In this document: positions 48,844 through 58,463 of the stretch, piece after piece
How positions within the stretch are numbered: position 1 is the first letter of the stretch
How the letters are laid out: each line of letters opens with the position of its first letter
NCBI GenBank assembly: GCA_020002185.1
Contig: CM034537.1
Coordinates: 66,272,866-66,336,865, forward strand
DNA from: Paraescarpia echinospica
Taxonomy: Eukaryota > Annelida > Polychaeta > Sabellida > Siboglinidae
Direction: 5' to 3'
Length of the DNA: 64,000 nt
The notes under the pieces: model-generated
The model's input: only the letters and a program-made list of their open reading frames with translations
Databases searched by the model: none
What the model was told of the DNA's origin: nothing
Program-made: the position numbers and the translations under genes

Positions 48844-49185
48844 AGTAGTAGACGTGTGCTGCTCACTCACCATACATCAAAGGAGATCAAAGGACGGAGA
48901 TAAGGCGAGGATCAGTCGGGAATCATCTGGCTCTACTTATAAAAAATAACACAAATCCTAGTAATAAAAATGTTTTGTTTATAAACATTGGTAAAAAAAT
49001 CAAAACAACTCTACTAATAAAATGTTTTTGTTTATAAACATTGCCTACCTATAAAAACAAGACCACCCAAGTATGAAGGAGTATGTAGTGCTGACCTCTT
49101 GTGGCTATGTATGTTGCTGTGAAGGTCTCTAGTGTAAGAAAGAATACCTAGATGTAGCTGTTGTAGGTATAGTAGAGTCCTGACC
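48844..49185 (+). repeat. Polinton left terminal inverted repeat
   Basis: About 342 bp, matching the reverse complement of 63,390-63,721 with scattered differences. It begins AGTAGTAGACGTGTGCTG and includes TCAAAGGAGATCAAAGGACG and ATGAAGGAGTATGTAGTGCT. Confidence 0.93.
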
Positions 49186-49702
49186 TGTTACAAGGCTAGT
49201 ATTAGGTATTTTTGACAAGGGCCCTAACGCGGTATGTAGTTGGTGTATTGTTTCACAACAAGGCGACGCTATGAATGAGAGCATTGGGGTAACACTAGCA
49301 ACGAGCCGCTGTAGGCTAACTGCGGGGGTTCCTTTGAAGGCCAAAGTACGACTGTAGACAGGAGCCGTCGCGTTAGGCTATTAATAGCGACTAACGGTGT
49401 GGCTGTCTGGGACACTGCGTGGTTAGGAAATAGGCTGGTAAAACGCAAGTATGTACCGCAAGCAGGCGTTTTATTTTTATTTTTATCGGAATTCTGGCAG
49501 CGTGCTGCGCGCGGCCTGATCGGGACACAGGGAATTGTATTTTAATAGCGAGGGAAAGCGAATGTGTGCGTCAACCAGGCGTTATAGTTTTTCGCCTCTC
49601 TAGCAGCGTGCTAGCATTAGATAGCTGAAGCAATACGCATAGTGGCTTATCGTTGATTACATACAAAGGAAGGAAAAGGAGACGGTAATTTTTTTAAATA
49701 TT
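49186..49702. other. Polinton left subterminal region, no gene recognised
   Basis: Non-coding by eye. GC content rises through this stretch. The phrase GCAGCGTGCTGCG/GCAGCGTGCTAGC occurs at about 49,497 and 49,603. Confidence 0.4.
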
Positions 49703-50290
49703 TTAATATTGCCCACAGAGTCGGGAGACGGTATTAACCGCGAGATCCAGGAGTGACGATCGAGAGGGGCGATCTCGGCTCGTGGTGGCGGTGGTCGGGG
49801 TGTTGTCGTTGATTGCGACAGTCCGAGCTGAGCGGCCCGACCACGACCCGTCGTAATAAGCCAGCGCATGAAGGCGGCGCGGGGCTGCGGCGTGAGCATG
49901 GCGCGGGGCTGGGGCGCTACCACGGCGGTAAGCCTCGGAGCGTCGGCCCGCGGCATGGCGCGGGGCTGTGGTGGCGCAACCACGGTGGTAATCGGAGCGA
50001 GGGGCGGCGAGGCGCTGTCGTCGGGCGCTTCCCAGTCTGTTGACGTGGGTATGGGCGGTAGTGGTCTCCCGAACCCGCTCCAATTCAGGGGAAGTCCTCG
50101 CCTCGATAAATATTAGACCCTGTAAACATAGGAAAGATCGATGACTATCGAGTGAAAACGTTAGAGGGCGTGTAAAAGGTAGGCTCACTATAGTGAATTT
50201 AAGTGCATAAAGTGTAACGTACCAGTCGAGTTCGCGTTGCGCACGCCCTAATTGAGTCCTCAGCTCCTCGTAAGTTGGTCTCTCACTCAT
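49703..50290 (-). CDS. Hypothetical Arg/Ala-rich protein
   Basis: 195 codons from an ATG, reading away from the RPA-like gene so the 95-bp gap between them would be a divergent promoter. The first 24 residues (MSERPTYEELRTQLGRAQ...) look like an amphipathic helix. The remainder is low complexity and may be a GC-driven false frame. A GTACGT donor-like site after residue 23 and a TTTACAG acceptor-like site near 50,117 could define a small intron. No family recognised. Confidence 0.3.
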   Translation of the reverse strand: MSERPTYEELRTQLGRAQRELDWYVTLYALKFTIVSLPFTRPLTFSLDSHRSFLCLQGLIFIEARTSPELERVRETTTAHTHVNRLGSARRQRLAAPRSDYHRGCATTAPRHAAGRRSEAYRRGSAPAPRHAHAAAPRRLHALAYYDGSWSGRSARTVAINDNTPTTATTSRDRPSRSSLLDLAVNTVSRLCGQY

Positions 50291-50385
50291 TGTGGCTGTG
50301 TAATGAAATGAGCGCTGTTGTTTTCATCGCGCCCTATAGGCGTATGTAGCCCTGCCGTCGTGCACGTAGGCCATTAACGAAAGTA

Positions 50386-50844
50386 TTGCGCAAAATAACG
50401 AAAGGATTACGCAATATTAAAAACCGTCTAATAAAGATCTCAATGTATGAATTGAACGGTCTATATTATAAAATACCGACTACAGACTCGTATGCGGGGT
50501 GTCCGGAATGCCGACGCAAGCTGACACGTATGAGAGATGGAACCGTGAAATGCATGTTGCACGGCGCCGGCGTTAAACCGAGACAATATTTCTCGGTGCG
50601 CGCCATGCTGACGGAAGTCGGTACATCTGAACCGGAAATGTGGGTTACGTTGTTCGACAACGCCATGGCGGGTCTCGTGACCTACGATGACGCCTATCCA
50701 GCGCCTATGGGCCCTGAAAAACTACATGACACCATACAGGCGATCGTGGGAACGGTCATGAAAGTAGCTATACGCAAGACAGTGTGGGGGGAAATGTCCA
50801 TGTACACCGTGCGAATTCTGGCGATTGTCCCAAAGGCCGAGTAA
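50386..50844 (+). CDS. RPA-like OB-fold single-stranded DNA-binding protein
   Basis: 152 codons as opened; Met20 is an equally plausible start. Residues 28-100 have the layout of the C-terminal OB fold of replication protein A large subunit: YAGCPECRRKL with C39 and C42, then C56 and H59 (CMLH) forming a zinc ribbon of CxxC-x13-CxxH type, followed by FSVRAMLTEVG and MWVTLFDNAM, which correspond to the strand pattern before the LFD segment. The usual fourth ligand is Cys, here His. Placed next to the polymerase, the likely role is coating displaced strands during protein-primed replication. This is inference; the domain call rests on motif layout only. Confidence 0.6.
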   Translation: MRKITKGLRNIKNRLIKISMYELNGLYYKIPTTDSYAGCPECRRKLTRMRDGTVKCMLHGAGVKPRQYFSVRAMLTEVGTSEPEMWVTLFDNAMAGLVTYDDAYPAPMGPEKLHDTIQAIVGTVMKVAIRKTVWGEMSMYTVRILAIVPKAE

Positions 50845-50886
50845 ATGATTGAATGAAAATAACGCGCGCTTTGCTTGTTGCTGTAG

Positions 50887-51669
50887 GACGCTGGAAAGAC
50901 CCTCGCCCGCGATCTCGTGTTGGACGGGATAGTGGCAGACGCCCTGAGGTCATCGCTCGAGTGTACGGCGGACCCCCTGGACGATCATCTGCCAACGTAT
51001 ACCCTGTGGGAGGTCACGTGCGTGGTACCCGACGGTGTGGAAGAGGCTGTGGAATTTGTCTTCGATAACGGGCCGAGAGGGCTGATTCAGCGTTGCGTGG
51101 AAGAGTCGGGGCCGACCGTCAAGCGCGTGATAGTGGACTCGATCGGTGAGAGATCATGTAGGCCGTCGTACACGACCCTCCAGTCCCTGCCGACGTACGG
51201 TCCGGAGTTCGTGTCAATCTCATCGAGTGATGAGCCACCACCGCTGATATCGCCATCCTCACCCGTCCCCGCGGTAACGACGACGCCCGACGCGCTGAAA
51301 CGCGCCCTGCTCCGAGCGCTTGCCGAGTCTATCGGCGAGGCCGTGCTGATCCGTGCGCGACGCATGTGTAAGGGATGCGCCCCCTCGATGATCTTCGGCT
51401 TTGGTTGCCGAGAAAGTGCGAAAGGCATGTGCGAGCGCCATTTTCACTTTGTACTGAATGATTTCATAGGCCGGTCGTACGTGCCGAGTGCGGTAAGGCT
51501 GATACTAGTGCTATGCGACCAGACTTGGTTGCCGGATCGTTACGACGAGGTGACGTTCATGAAGAACGTCGTTGACTGGTCTCTGACCAACTGGTTGACC
51601 TGCGAACACAACGCGGTCCTGGAGACGGCTGTGGAAGAATACTTGACGAGTCGCTGTTGCTGGAAGTAG
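50887..51669 (+). CDS. Unknown protein with a Cys/His cluster
   Basis: The open frame has no early ATG; it opens after TAG 50,884-50,886, which is also a good splice acceptor context (TTGCTTGTTGCTGTAG), so a short upstream exon or a lost start is possible. It is in the same frame as the RPA-like gene, with several stops between. The N-terminal half is acidic, the middle is Ser/Pro-rich (SPSSPVPAVTTTP), and the C-terminal half contains CKGCAPSMIFGFGC followed by MCERHFHF, a possible metal site, then a hydrophobic VRLILVLCDQTWLPD segment. No function assigned. Confidence 0.5.
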   Translation, partial: DAGKTLARDLVLDGIVADALRSSLECTADPLDDHLPTYTLWEVTCVVPDGVEEAVEFVFDNGPRGLIQRCVEESGPTVKRVIVDSIGERSCRPSYTTLQSLPTYGPEFVSISSSDEPPPLISPSSPVPAVTTTPDALKRALLRALAESIGEAVLIRARRMCKGCAPSMIFGFGCRESAKGMCERHFHFVLNDFIGRSYVPSAVRLILVLCDQTWLPDRYDEVTFMKNVVDWSLTNWLTCEHNAVLETAVEEYLTSRCCWK

Positions 51670-51795
51670 CGCCTGCTATGAAAACGAACAATAACGCCTG
51701 CTGTAGTAACGAACATTAGTAGTAAAGTCGCTATATAGATGTAGTGGTGAAAACGAACTGCCTGCTGTAGTGGTGAAAATAAATTCACAGAGATC

Positions 51796-52338
51796 GTGTT
51801 CGACCTGTATTTACGCTTAATAAAATGTTCAAACCTTATGACATGCCTCCTTTATTATTACTCCTGTCCCCGCATTCACCAAAACAACCAGTCTGCTTTC
51901 TTCCGCCGCAGACATTCTAACAATCGCAGTCGGCGAACCCCTGTCAATCATCCCGCCTGCTTCTACGCTCAAGCCTTCACCAAAACAATAATAGAACGCC
52001 TGCCTCCCAAACACGCACGCATTCACCAAAACAGTCAGCAGCCGCACAATCGCAGTCGGCAAACCGACGTTGTTTACGCTCAACCCCTAGTATCATCGAA
52101 ACAGACAGCGCCGCGCAATCGCAGTCGGCAAACCAACGTTGTTTATGCTCAACCCCTAGTAGTCCCCGAAACAACCGCGCAATCGCAGTCGGCGAGCACT
52201 CGTTCAACCCCTAGTGTCTTACACCGCCGCTACGCGAGCTGTCACCGCCATATAAGCGGTAGTCCGGAGTCCAACGACGTTAATAACGTTGGCGGGGTTG
52301 ACTGGGATAGACGCGCGCTGCAGAGCCTCCCTGACTGA
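51796..52338 (+). repeat. Degenerate tandem repeat ahead of the polymerase gene
   Basis: Four to five diverged copies of a ~60-70-bp unit at about 51,899-52,214 share CGCAATCGCAGTCGGC and GCTCAACCCCTAGT. The 180-codon frame through it is probably repeat-derived rather than a gene. Confidence 0.6.
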
Positions 52339-52357
52339 CTGACAGTGCTGCCACTTC

Positions 52358-55300
52358 ATGGCGGTCTGCCCTATATGCGGTCGTGTCGTCGACCCTCTAG
52401 CGGCGCACGCATGCAAGCGCTACAAATGCCCGAATTGCGATCGTGCTTATGTCTACCGTAGCGGTGTAACGAGGCATATGAAGAAGAAGACATGCGAACC
52501 GCGGGACGCTCACGAATGCCCGACCTGCGGAGAGACCTACAGCCAGCGTTGTAATATGCTGAGACATATGAGAACGGCGCGCCGTAGAGAAACCACTAGT
52601 AAAGAAGCCGCCCCCGAGGATGCGGTTTCGGAAGCGTTACGGCGGGTCGTTCACGAACACTGGTCGAGTATACGCACGTCCACGGCGCACGGCCCTGTTC
52701 AGTCGATATATAACTTTCACCTGACCGACTTGGACACGCGAACGCTCGAGCCGCGACTACGACTGATATTCGAGGAACAGACGCGGGCCTTTGAAATTAA
52801 CTTAAGTTTTGGGTTTATTCTCAGACATAAGGAGACGGGGCGTTACAGATATTTTCACTCGTCGTGTAACTGCTGCGGACGCAACCTCGACTCCCCCGCT
52901 CTGATTACGAGTAGTCGCTCTTTCGATCGGTTTCTCGAACATGTCCGACAACCCGACGTTCTACAGTACGTCATAACGCAGAGACCCGACTCGGGGTGGA
53001 CGGCCGAATTGGTGACTAATGCGACCTTCTTTCTCAATGCCATCAACCACCATTCTACCGGCTGTCTCGACGGGCGTCTGCCGGCCTATCTACGCACCAG
53101 CAAGGCGGTTATCTCTCTAGAAAAAGATACACACAATAGGCCCTACACCGATAATCTGTGCCTCTTCCGTTGTCTGGCGCTCCATAGAAGCGCTGACATA
53201 GCCGCTTTGAGAGTCTCGACCTTAAAGCTTTTTGCGGACTACGCCGCGGGGGCGAGCGCCGACGAGTTCGCCGGCGTTCCTCTGACGGCGCTCGATCGGG
53301 TGGAGACGGTCTTTAAAACCAACGTCATCGTCTATCGACTGGTGGAGGAGTCGGAACCCGGGAAACCGATCGCCAAACTGGTCCGTCGGTCGACCTATCG
53401 GTATCCCACTACTATGAACGTTAACGTATACGACACACACATTTCGTACATACAGGACGTTTCACTGTTCTGTCATTCGTACCGATGCGGTAAGTGCGGC
53501 GACGCGCTGTGGCGAACCGCCTACTTATTGAGGCGCCACGAAGCGACGTGCGAGGGAGGCGTCCGCCACGTCTACCACTGCGGGGTCTGCCATCCGAACC
53601 CGTCCGTGTTTCAACAGCTGGCCGACGAAGGTATCGACGTGGACGACTCTCTGCGCTACTTTCCGTACAGGGCGACTTTCGACTTCGAATGCTACTTCGA
53701 CACGCGTGACCTACCGGCGGACAGCCCCAAGTGCCGGTGGCTCTCCCAGCACGAATTTCTCAGCGTGAGTATCGCATCGAACGTCCCGGCCACGAGGCGG
53801 GGCGATGTTTCGTCACGACCGGGTATTCGAACGAGCTCGCGAAGCGCCTGATCACCGCCCTGGAGACGATGAGCGCGGCAGCGTGCGCGGCTCTACGACC
53901 TTCGTATGAGCCTACCTTCGAAGAGATCAGCGCACACGAAACCGAATGGGACGTCAAGTGTAAAGAACAGTCTTCGTGGAAGAACCCGTACACCGTACTC
54001 GCCGAGCGCCTGTGGGCCTACCTGCGCCAACTCCCTGTTCTCGGTTTCAACTCGGGCAGGTACGACCTGAACGTCGTCAAGAATTATCTAGCCCCCTTAT
54101 CATGGGTGACGGGTGGGACGTGTCGGCCTTCACGATCAAACGTCAAAACAACTTCATATGTCTAGGGACGGAGACGCTCAAGTTCCTGGACATCACCAAC
54201 TACCTGGTCCCCGGTTTTAGCTACGATAACTTCCTGAAGGCGTACGGTTGTGAGGTGACGAAGGGTCACTTTCCCTACGAGTACCTGGACGACCTGCGGA
54301 AAATAGACGACGTCGAACTTCCGCCGCGGGAGGCCTTCTACAGTCACCTAAAATGCGAAAGGATCTCCGACGAGGCGTACGAGGGGTTCGTTAAGGTATG
54401 GCGCGACGAAGGCATGACGAGGCTGAGGGAATTCCTCGTCTAGTACAACAACCGGGACGTTGCCCCCTTTTTGGAGGCCGTGCACAAACATTTCGTCTTC
54501 TACCAGCAGCGACGAATCGATATGTTCAAAAACGCTATCAGCGTGCCGGGACTGACGCTACTCTACCTGTTCAACGGGCTCCCGCCGCAGATACACTTCA
54601 CCCTCTTCAACGAGGCGAACAAGGACTGCACCTTCTCTTTCAATCTCAGATCGTCGTAGGTCCGTCTATCATCTTCGCGCGTCATCACGAGGCCGACGTG
54701 ACCGTTCTACGGCGATCCGAGTAGGGCGAGTCGGCCCACCCTTGTCGCTCGATAGTGGGGTACGACTCGAACGGTCTCTACCTCTGGGCGCTCACGCAAG
54801 ACATGCCGACGGGGTGGTACACGCGTCGACGCGCGGAGAACGCTTTTCGGCCGGAACGAGTGCATCGCTACGGCCGTATGGCCGTGTAGTGGCTGACGAG
54901 GGAAGCCGAGCGAACGGGGGTGGCCATACGACACCAGGTCAAGGGGCGCGAGAAGCGCGTGGGCAATTACCGGGTCGACGGTTGGTGTCGAGAAAAGCGG
55001 ACGGCGTTTCAGTTCCAAGGGTGCTTCTACCACGGCTGTCCGCTTACGGGTAAGGAGACGAACGACGTAAACGGGAAACCTATGCGCCAACTGTACGCCG
55101 AGACGGTCGCCACTACAACCTACCTTCGCCGCTTCGTCACGGTCGTCGAGATGTGGGAGTGCCAGTTGCGCGCGGTGAGACCGCCCAGCATTCGTCGACC
55201 GCGCCGCGACCAACTCATGCGGACGCAGATCTTGGAGGCAGTACGCGACGGTATCCTCTTCGTTCTAGTTCTCTGCGACATCGCCGTACCGGAGGAGTTG

Positions 55301-56399
55301 CGCGCCGCCTTCGCCGAGATGCAGCCCATCTTCAAGAACACCTACATCGACAGCGACACTCTCAGCCCGTTCATGCGTCGCTACGCAGAGACGCACCAGC
55401 TCCTGAGCCGTCCTCAACGCACGCTCGTGGGGAGATTTTTCGGCACCGAGATTCTCCTCGCCACCCCGCTATTGCGGTGGTATCTGGAGCACGGACTCGT
55501 CGTCGACCGCGTGTACGAGATCGTCGAGTACGACCCGTTCCCTTGCTTCCATCGCTTCGGCAAGACGGTCTCCGCCGCCCGACGCCAGGGCGACACCGAC
55601 CCCGACAATGTCATACTCGCCGATACGATTTAAGCTGCTAGGCAATAGTTGCTACGGAAAAACGATTACACGATTCGACCTCCACAGAGACATCAAATAC
55701 TGCACGACCGTCGGAGCCTCCACGCTGATCAACGATCGCCGCTTTCTACAAATCGACGTCGTCGTCCCCGATCGCCTCTACGAGGTGGCGTTGAACAAGC
55801 GGATCGTTAGGTACGGCTTCCCCACCCAGATCGGTTACTTCGTGTACCAGTACGCGAAACTGCGCATGCTCCAATTTTATTACGATTTCGTCGGCACCTA
55901 CGTACCGCGCCCCCTGTTCCAGAACTGTGCGATGGACACCGATTCAGCGTATATGGCCCTCGCGGGCCGGTGCATCGACGACCGCGTGGAGTCGGCCAAG
56001 CGCGAACATTACTTCCCGCACCGCGGCGAGTGGTTTTAATCGAAATGCTGCGACGCGCACGCGGAGGCGTACGTGCAGTTTCGACTCGCCGGTCGATCGT
56101 GGGCCCCCGCCGCCTGCTGCGCGGCCAGTTGAAAGTACGATAAGCGAACGCCGTTTCTCTTGAAAGAGGAATGGTCCGGTCGCGGTATCGTCGCGCTCTG
56201 CAGCAAGACGTACTACTGTTTCGGCGCGGAGGGGGATAAATACAGCACGAAGGGAATGAGCAAGCGCCAGAACGACATCGATAAAGACACGTTCCTCGCT
56301 GTGCAGCGGGGTCAGCAGAGCGGCCGTGGATGGAACAGCGACTTTCAAGTAAAGGAGTCGTCCGAGACAGTCGTTATCCACCCTATCGGTGCCGAATAG
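52358..56399 (+). pseudogene. Protein-primed family B DNA polymerase (pPolB), broken
   Basis: The enzyme would replicate the element from a terminal protein. The first frame (52,358-53,851) has N-terminal C2H2-type fingers (CPNCDRAYVYRSGVTRHM), the Polinton-typical DNLCLFRCLALH and exonuclease motif I FDFECYF (about 53,680). Polymerase motif A (YDSNGLYLWAL) lies at about 54,761, motif B (KLLGNSCYGK) at about 55,632 and motif C (MDTDSAYM) at about 55,932; catalytic Asp residues are kept. Breaks: frame changes at about 53,785-53,805, 54,090-54,120, 54,640-54,660 and 55,625-55,633; stops at 54,441, 54,722, 54,887, 56,037 and 56,130. The C-terminal landmark LCSKTYYCFG precedes the final stop at 56,397. 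Its end overlaps the protease gene tail to tail. Confidence 0.93.
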
Positions 56400-56758
56400 G
56401 TCCTTGAAACCGCTTAGTGGCATGCCGCGATATCGAAGGAGTAGGTAGGTAACGCAATATTGTCCGCATACGTTAGACGCCGCGCTCTGCAGCCTCTTGT
56501 CGTTGTACGTCCACGAGTCGCAGTTACGGCGCAGGAAGGTACGGAAGTCGGCATGCAGCGGCGGTATTCCGTACGAATCGAAGTACTCGCCTTGCCGGTT
56601 CGCGTCCACGTATACGACGACCCAGTGTTGCACACGAAGGCCGCCGGGTAGGTGGTGACCCGCCGGCGGCGTAGCTCATCTTTAGGCAGTACGCCGAAGA
56701 CGATGTTTTTAGTGTACTTATCGATCTCCAGGCGGCGCATAAGCTGAAACTTATCCAT
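56343..56758 (-). pseudogene. Adenain-like cysteine protease (PRO), broken
   Basis: The virion-maturation protease of Polintons. The N-terminal part (MDKFQLMRRL, KNIVFGVLPKDEL, YPAAFVCNT) reads in one frame from 56,758. The catalytic part reads in another from about 56,633: HWVVVYVD (catalytic His near 56,627), GEYFDSYG (acidic residue) and SNVCGQYCVTYLL (catalytic Cys near 56,468). The change falls at about 56,625-56,640, where the spacer before the His is unusually short, so a small deletion is likely. Recognisable similarity ends near 56,343, but the frame stays open to 55,944, antisense to the polymerase gene. That tail may be meaningless. Confidence 0.88.
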
Positions 56759-56760
56759 CC

Positions 56761-58056
56761 TCAGTAGTCGTACACGACGTTGCGGCTTCTGTCGATCTCT
56801 AGCACAGACTCGAACTCGCCGTACACGAAGACGTTCACCGTCCGTGGTAGCGCCGCCGCGAAGTGTATCTCCGCGCGTAGCACCCCCTTGCGCACGACGT
56901 TGAAATGGTCACCCTCGCAGCAATCCGGCGTCAGGTCGAAGCCGAAGATGGTGTAGCCGCTCCCGAACTCGGTGCGTGTCAGGTCGTTGTCCTCGTCCTC
57001 GTACGCCTTCCCCGTCGCCGCGAAGAGGTTCAGATAGCTTATGACGTAGTTGTTCTTCGCGAAGTTCGGCTGCAGTGGCTTGCTCGGCACCTGGCGTCCG
57101 TCGACGAAGAGCGCGAGGAAGTTTATGCCGTTGTGCTTCGCATTAAACGGGTTTTTAGCGTAGGTCCCGTTATAGGCGTCGTTATAGATCAGGCACAGGA
57201 ACACGCGTTTCGGCAATACCCCCAACCAGACGTTCTCGTGAGTGTGAGACATGGTGCCCTGCGGTATCGAAAACACCTTGCAGTCGACTCGGCGTAGCGG
57301 ATGCTTGGCCTTCCCTTTCGTCAGCGCTTTGATATGACCGAGCTGAATGTCCGCGTTCACCCTGGTTTTTCGCACATGAGGGAAGGCCTCCAGCAGCACG
57401 ATTTTGGGATGGTTGCCCCCCGCCATGAGCGAAAAAACGTCCTTGCTTCGCACCAGTCGGAGTTTCTCGTCGACCCCTTTCAGTAGGTAGCGGTTTTGCA
57501 TGAACAGGTCAGCGTACAGTCGTCCGAAAAGCTCCACCTCCCGACTGCGCCGGATGTGTGCGTGGCGACGCGTGTACCCCTCGTTGGCGTCCGCGAGCTC
57601 CTCCATGTGCCCGGCGGTGTCCTTACACCACAGGCCGCCCTCGAGCTGCGTGTTCTTGGCATCGGCACCGTAGCTCAACAGGGTCTCGATGTATGCCCGA
57701 TACGAGTACGAGTTATTCGACGGAGTCACGAGCGTTCCGTTCAGCGACACGTCGACTTGACTGAAGAGCGAGTGCAGGAAGTTATTGACCGGTCCCACTT
57801 GATCGCCTTCTTGGAGGTCGGTGCCGTCCCCCCTCACCACTTTGAATCGAACGTACAGTTTGACGCTCGACAGGTCCAGATAGTCGTCTCCCGATCCCGG
57901 AACTAGAAACTCGATACTGCCGCATGCATCGAGCGCCGTTAGGGGTTGATGGTCGATCCACTGGCCGCTCTCCACGCTCGTCTGCGTCATCGGGACGCTG
58001 AACATGTTCGGTTCGCTTTTTACCCCCTCGCACAACTGTCGATGGGCTAACGCCAT
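56761..58056 (-). CDS. Polinton major capsid protein (double jelly-roll)
   Basis: An open frame of 431 codons from the Met at 58,056 (MALAHRQLCEG); the frame itself opens at 58,077. The 58,056 start is chosen because it lies one base after the probable stop (58,058-58,060) of the preceding gene and fits the family N-terminus. Landmarks are FSVPMTQTSVESGQW, the GSGDDYLDL loop, NNFLHSLFSQVDVSLNG, YRAYIETLLSYG, WLGVLPKRVFLCLIYNDAYNG and FGFDLTPDC. In invertebrate genomes this family is often annotated as an 'F54H12.2-like' uncharacterised protein. It forms the trimeric hexon-like capsomer. No break seen. The stop (56,761) is followed within a few bases by the protease start (56,758), so spacing is virus-tight. 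Confidence 0.93.
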   Translation of the reverse strand: MALAHRQLCEGVKSEPNMFSVPMTQTSVESGQWIDHQPLTALDACGSIEFLVPGSGDDYLDLSSVKLYVRFKVVRGDGTDLQEGDQVGPVNNFLHSLFSQVDVSLNGTLVTPSNNSYSYRAYIETLLSYGADAKNTQLEGGLWCKDTAGHMEELADANEGYTRRHAHIRRSREVELFGRLYADLFMQNRYLLKGVDEKLRLVRSKDVFSLMAGGNHPKIVLLEAFPHVRKTRVNADIQLGHIKALTKGKAKHPLRRVDCKVFSIPQGTMSHTHENVWLGVLPKRVFLCLIYNDAYNGTYAKNPFNAKHNGINFLALFVDGRQVPSKPLQPNFAKNNYVISYLNLFAATGKAYEDEDNDLTRTEFGSGYTIFGFDLTPDCCEGDHFNVVRKGVLRAEIHFAAALPRTVNVFVYGEFESVLEIDRSRNVVYDY

Positions 58057-58057
58057 T

Positions 58058-58463
58058 CTACTCGGTGAATATGTCAATCGGAAGCTTCTGTTTTTTGCGC
58101 GGCCGTTTCGTCTTACTGACCGTCGGCACTCAACCCGGTGGTTTTATACGTCGTCTTTTCGGCTGCCGCGCCTGCTTATTCAGCAGTCCGTCCAGAAGGT
58201 CGGCCCCGGCCTCTTTCTCGCGCCGTTTTATTGACTGTTTCAGACCCCGCCCGTCGACGACGTCACGCGCCACGCGTATGCCTGTCTTGAGAGACCGCTT
58301 TCCCAGCGCCAAGGCCCCTCTCTTGATAAGCGGCATGGCGCTTCGAAACAGGCTCCCGAAATGATTCCCCAGGCCGTGACCCCGCTGCACTCTAGAACCG
58401 GCGAATACCGGTAGGTTGCCGCCGACCTGCCGAGTGTAGTAATCCTCGTACGCCCTCGCCATC
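58058..58463 (-). pseudogene. Conserved basic Polinton virion-type protein with in-frame TGA
   Basis: It begins MARAYEDYYTRQVGG and contains GSRVQRGHGLGNHFGSLFRS and KRGALALGKRSLKTG, a Polinton family of small basic proteins encoded between penton and capsid; a membrane-active or core role by analogy with adenovirus minor proteins is conjecture. A TGA at 58,130-58,132 ends the long frame. The same frame then continues with a strongly basic tail (KTKRPRKKQKLPIDIF) to TAG at 58,058-58,060, one base before the capsid ATG. The tail looks like the genuine C-terminus, so TGA is probably a nonsense mutation. Confidence 0.8.

Noticed and set aside
51796..52338. 180-codon Polinton ORF with NRSRQTxVVYAQPLV repeats
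   Set aside because: It follows a degenerate nucleotide tandem repeat, has no domain, and its frame is not distinguished from the others; kept only as a repeat.
54707..55213. Long minus-strand ORFs opposite the polymerase (168 codons and others)
   Set aside because: GC-rich antisense shadows of the polymerase reading frames, with no recognisable domain.
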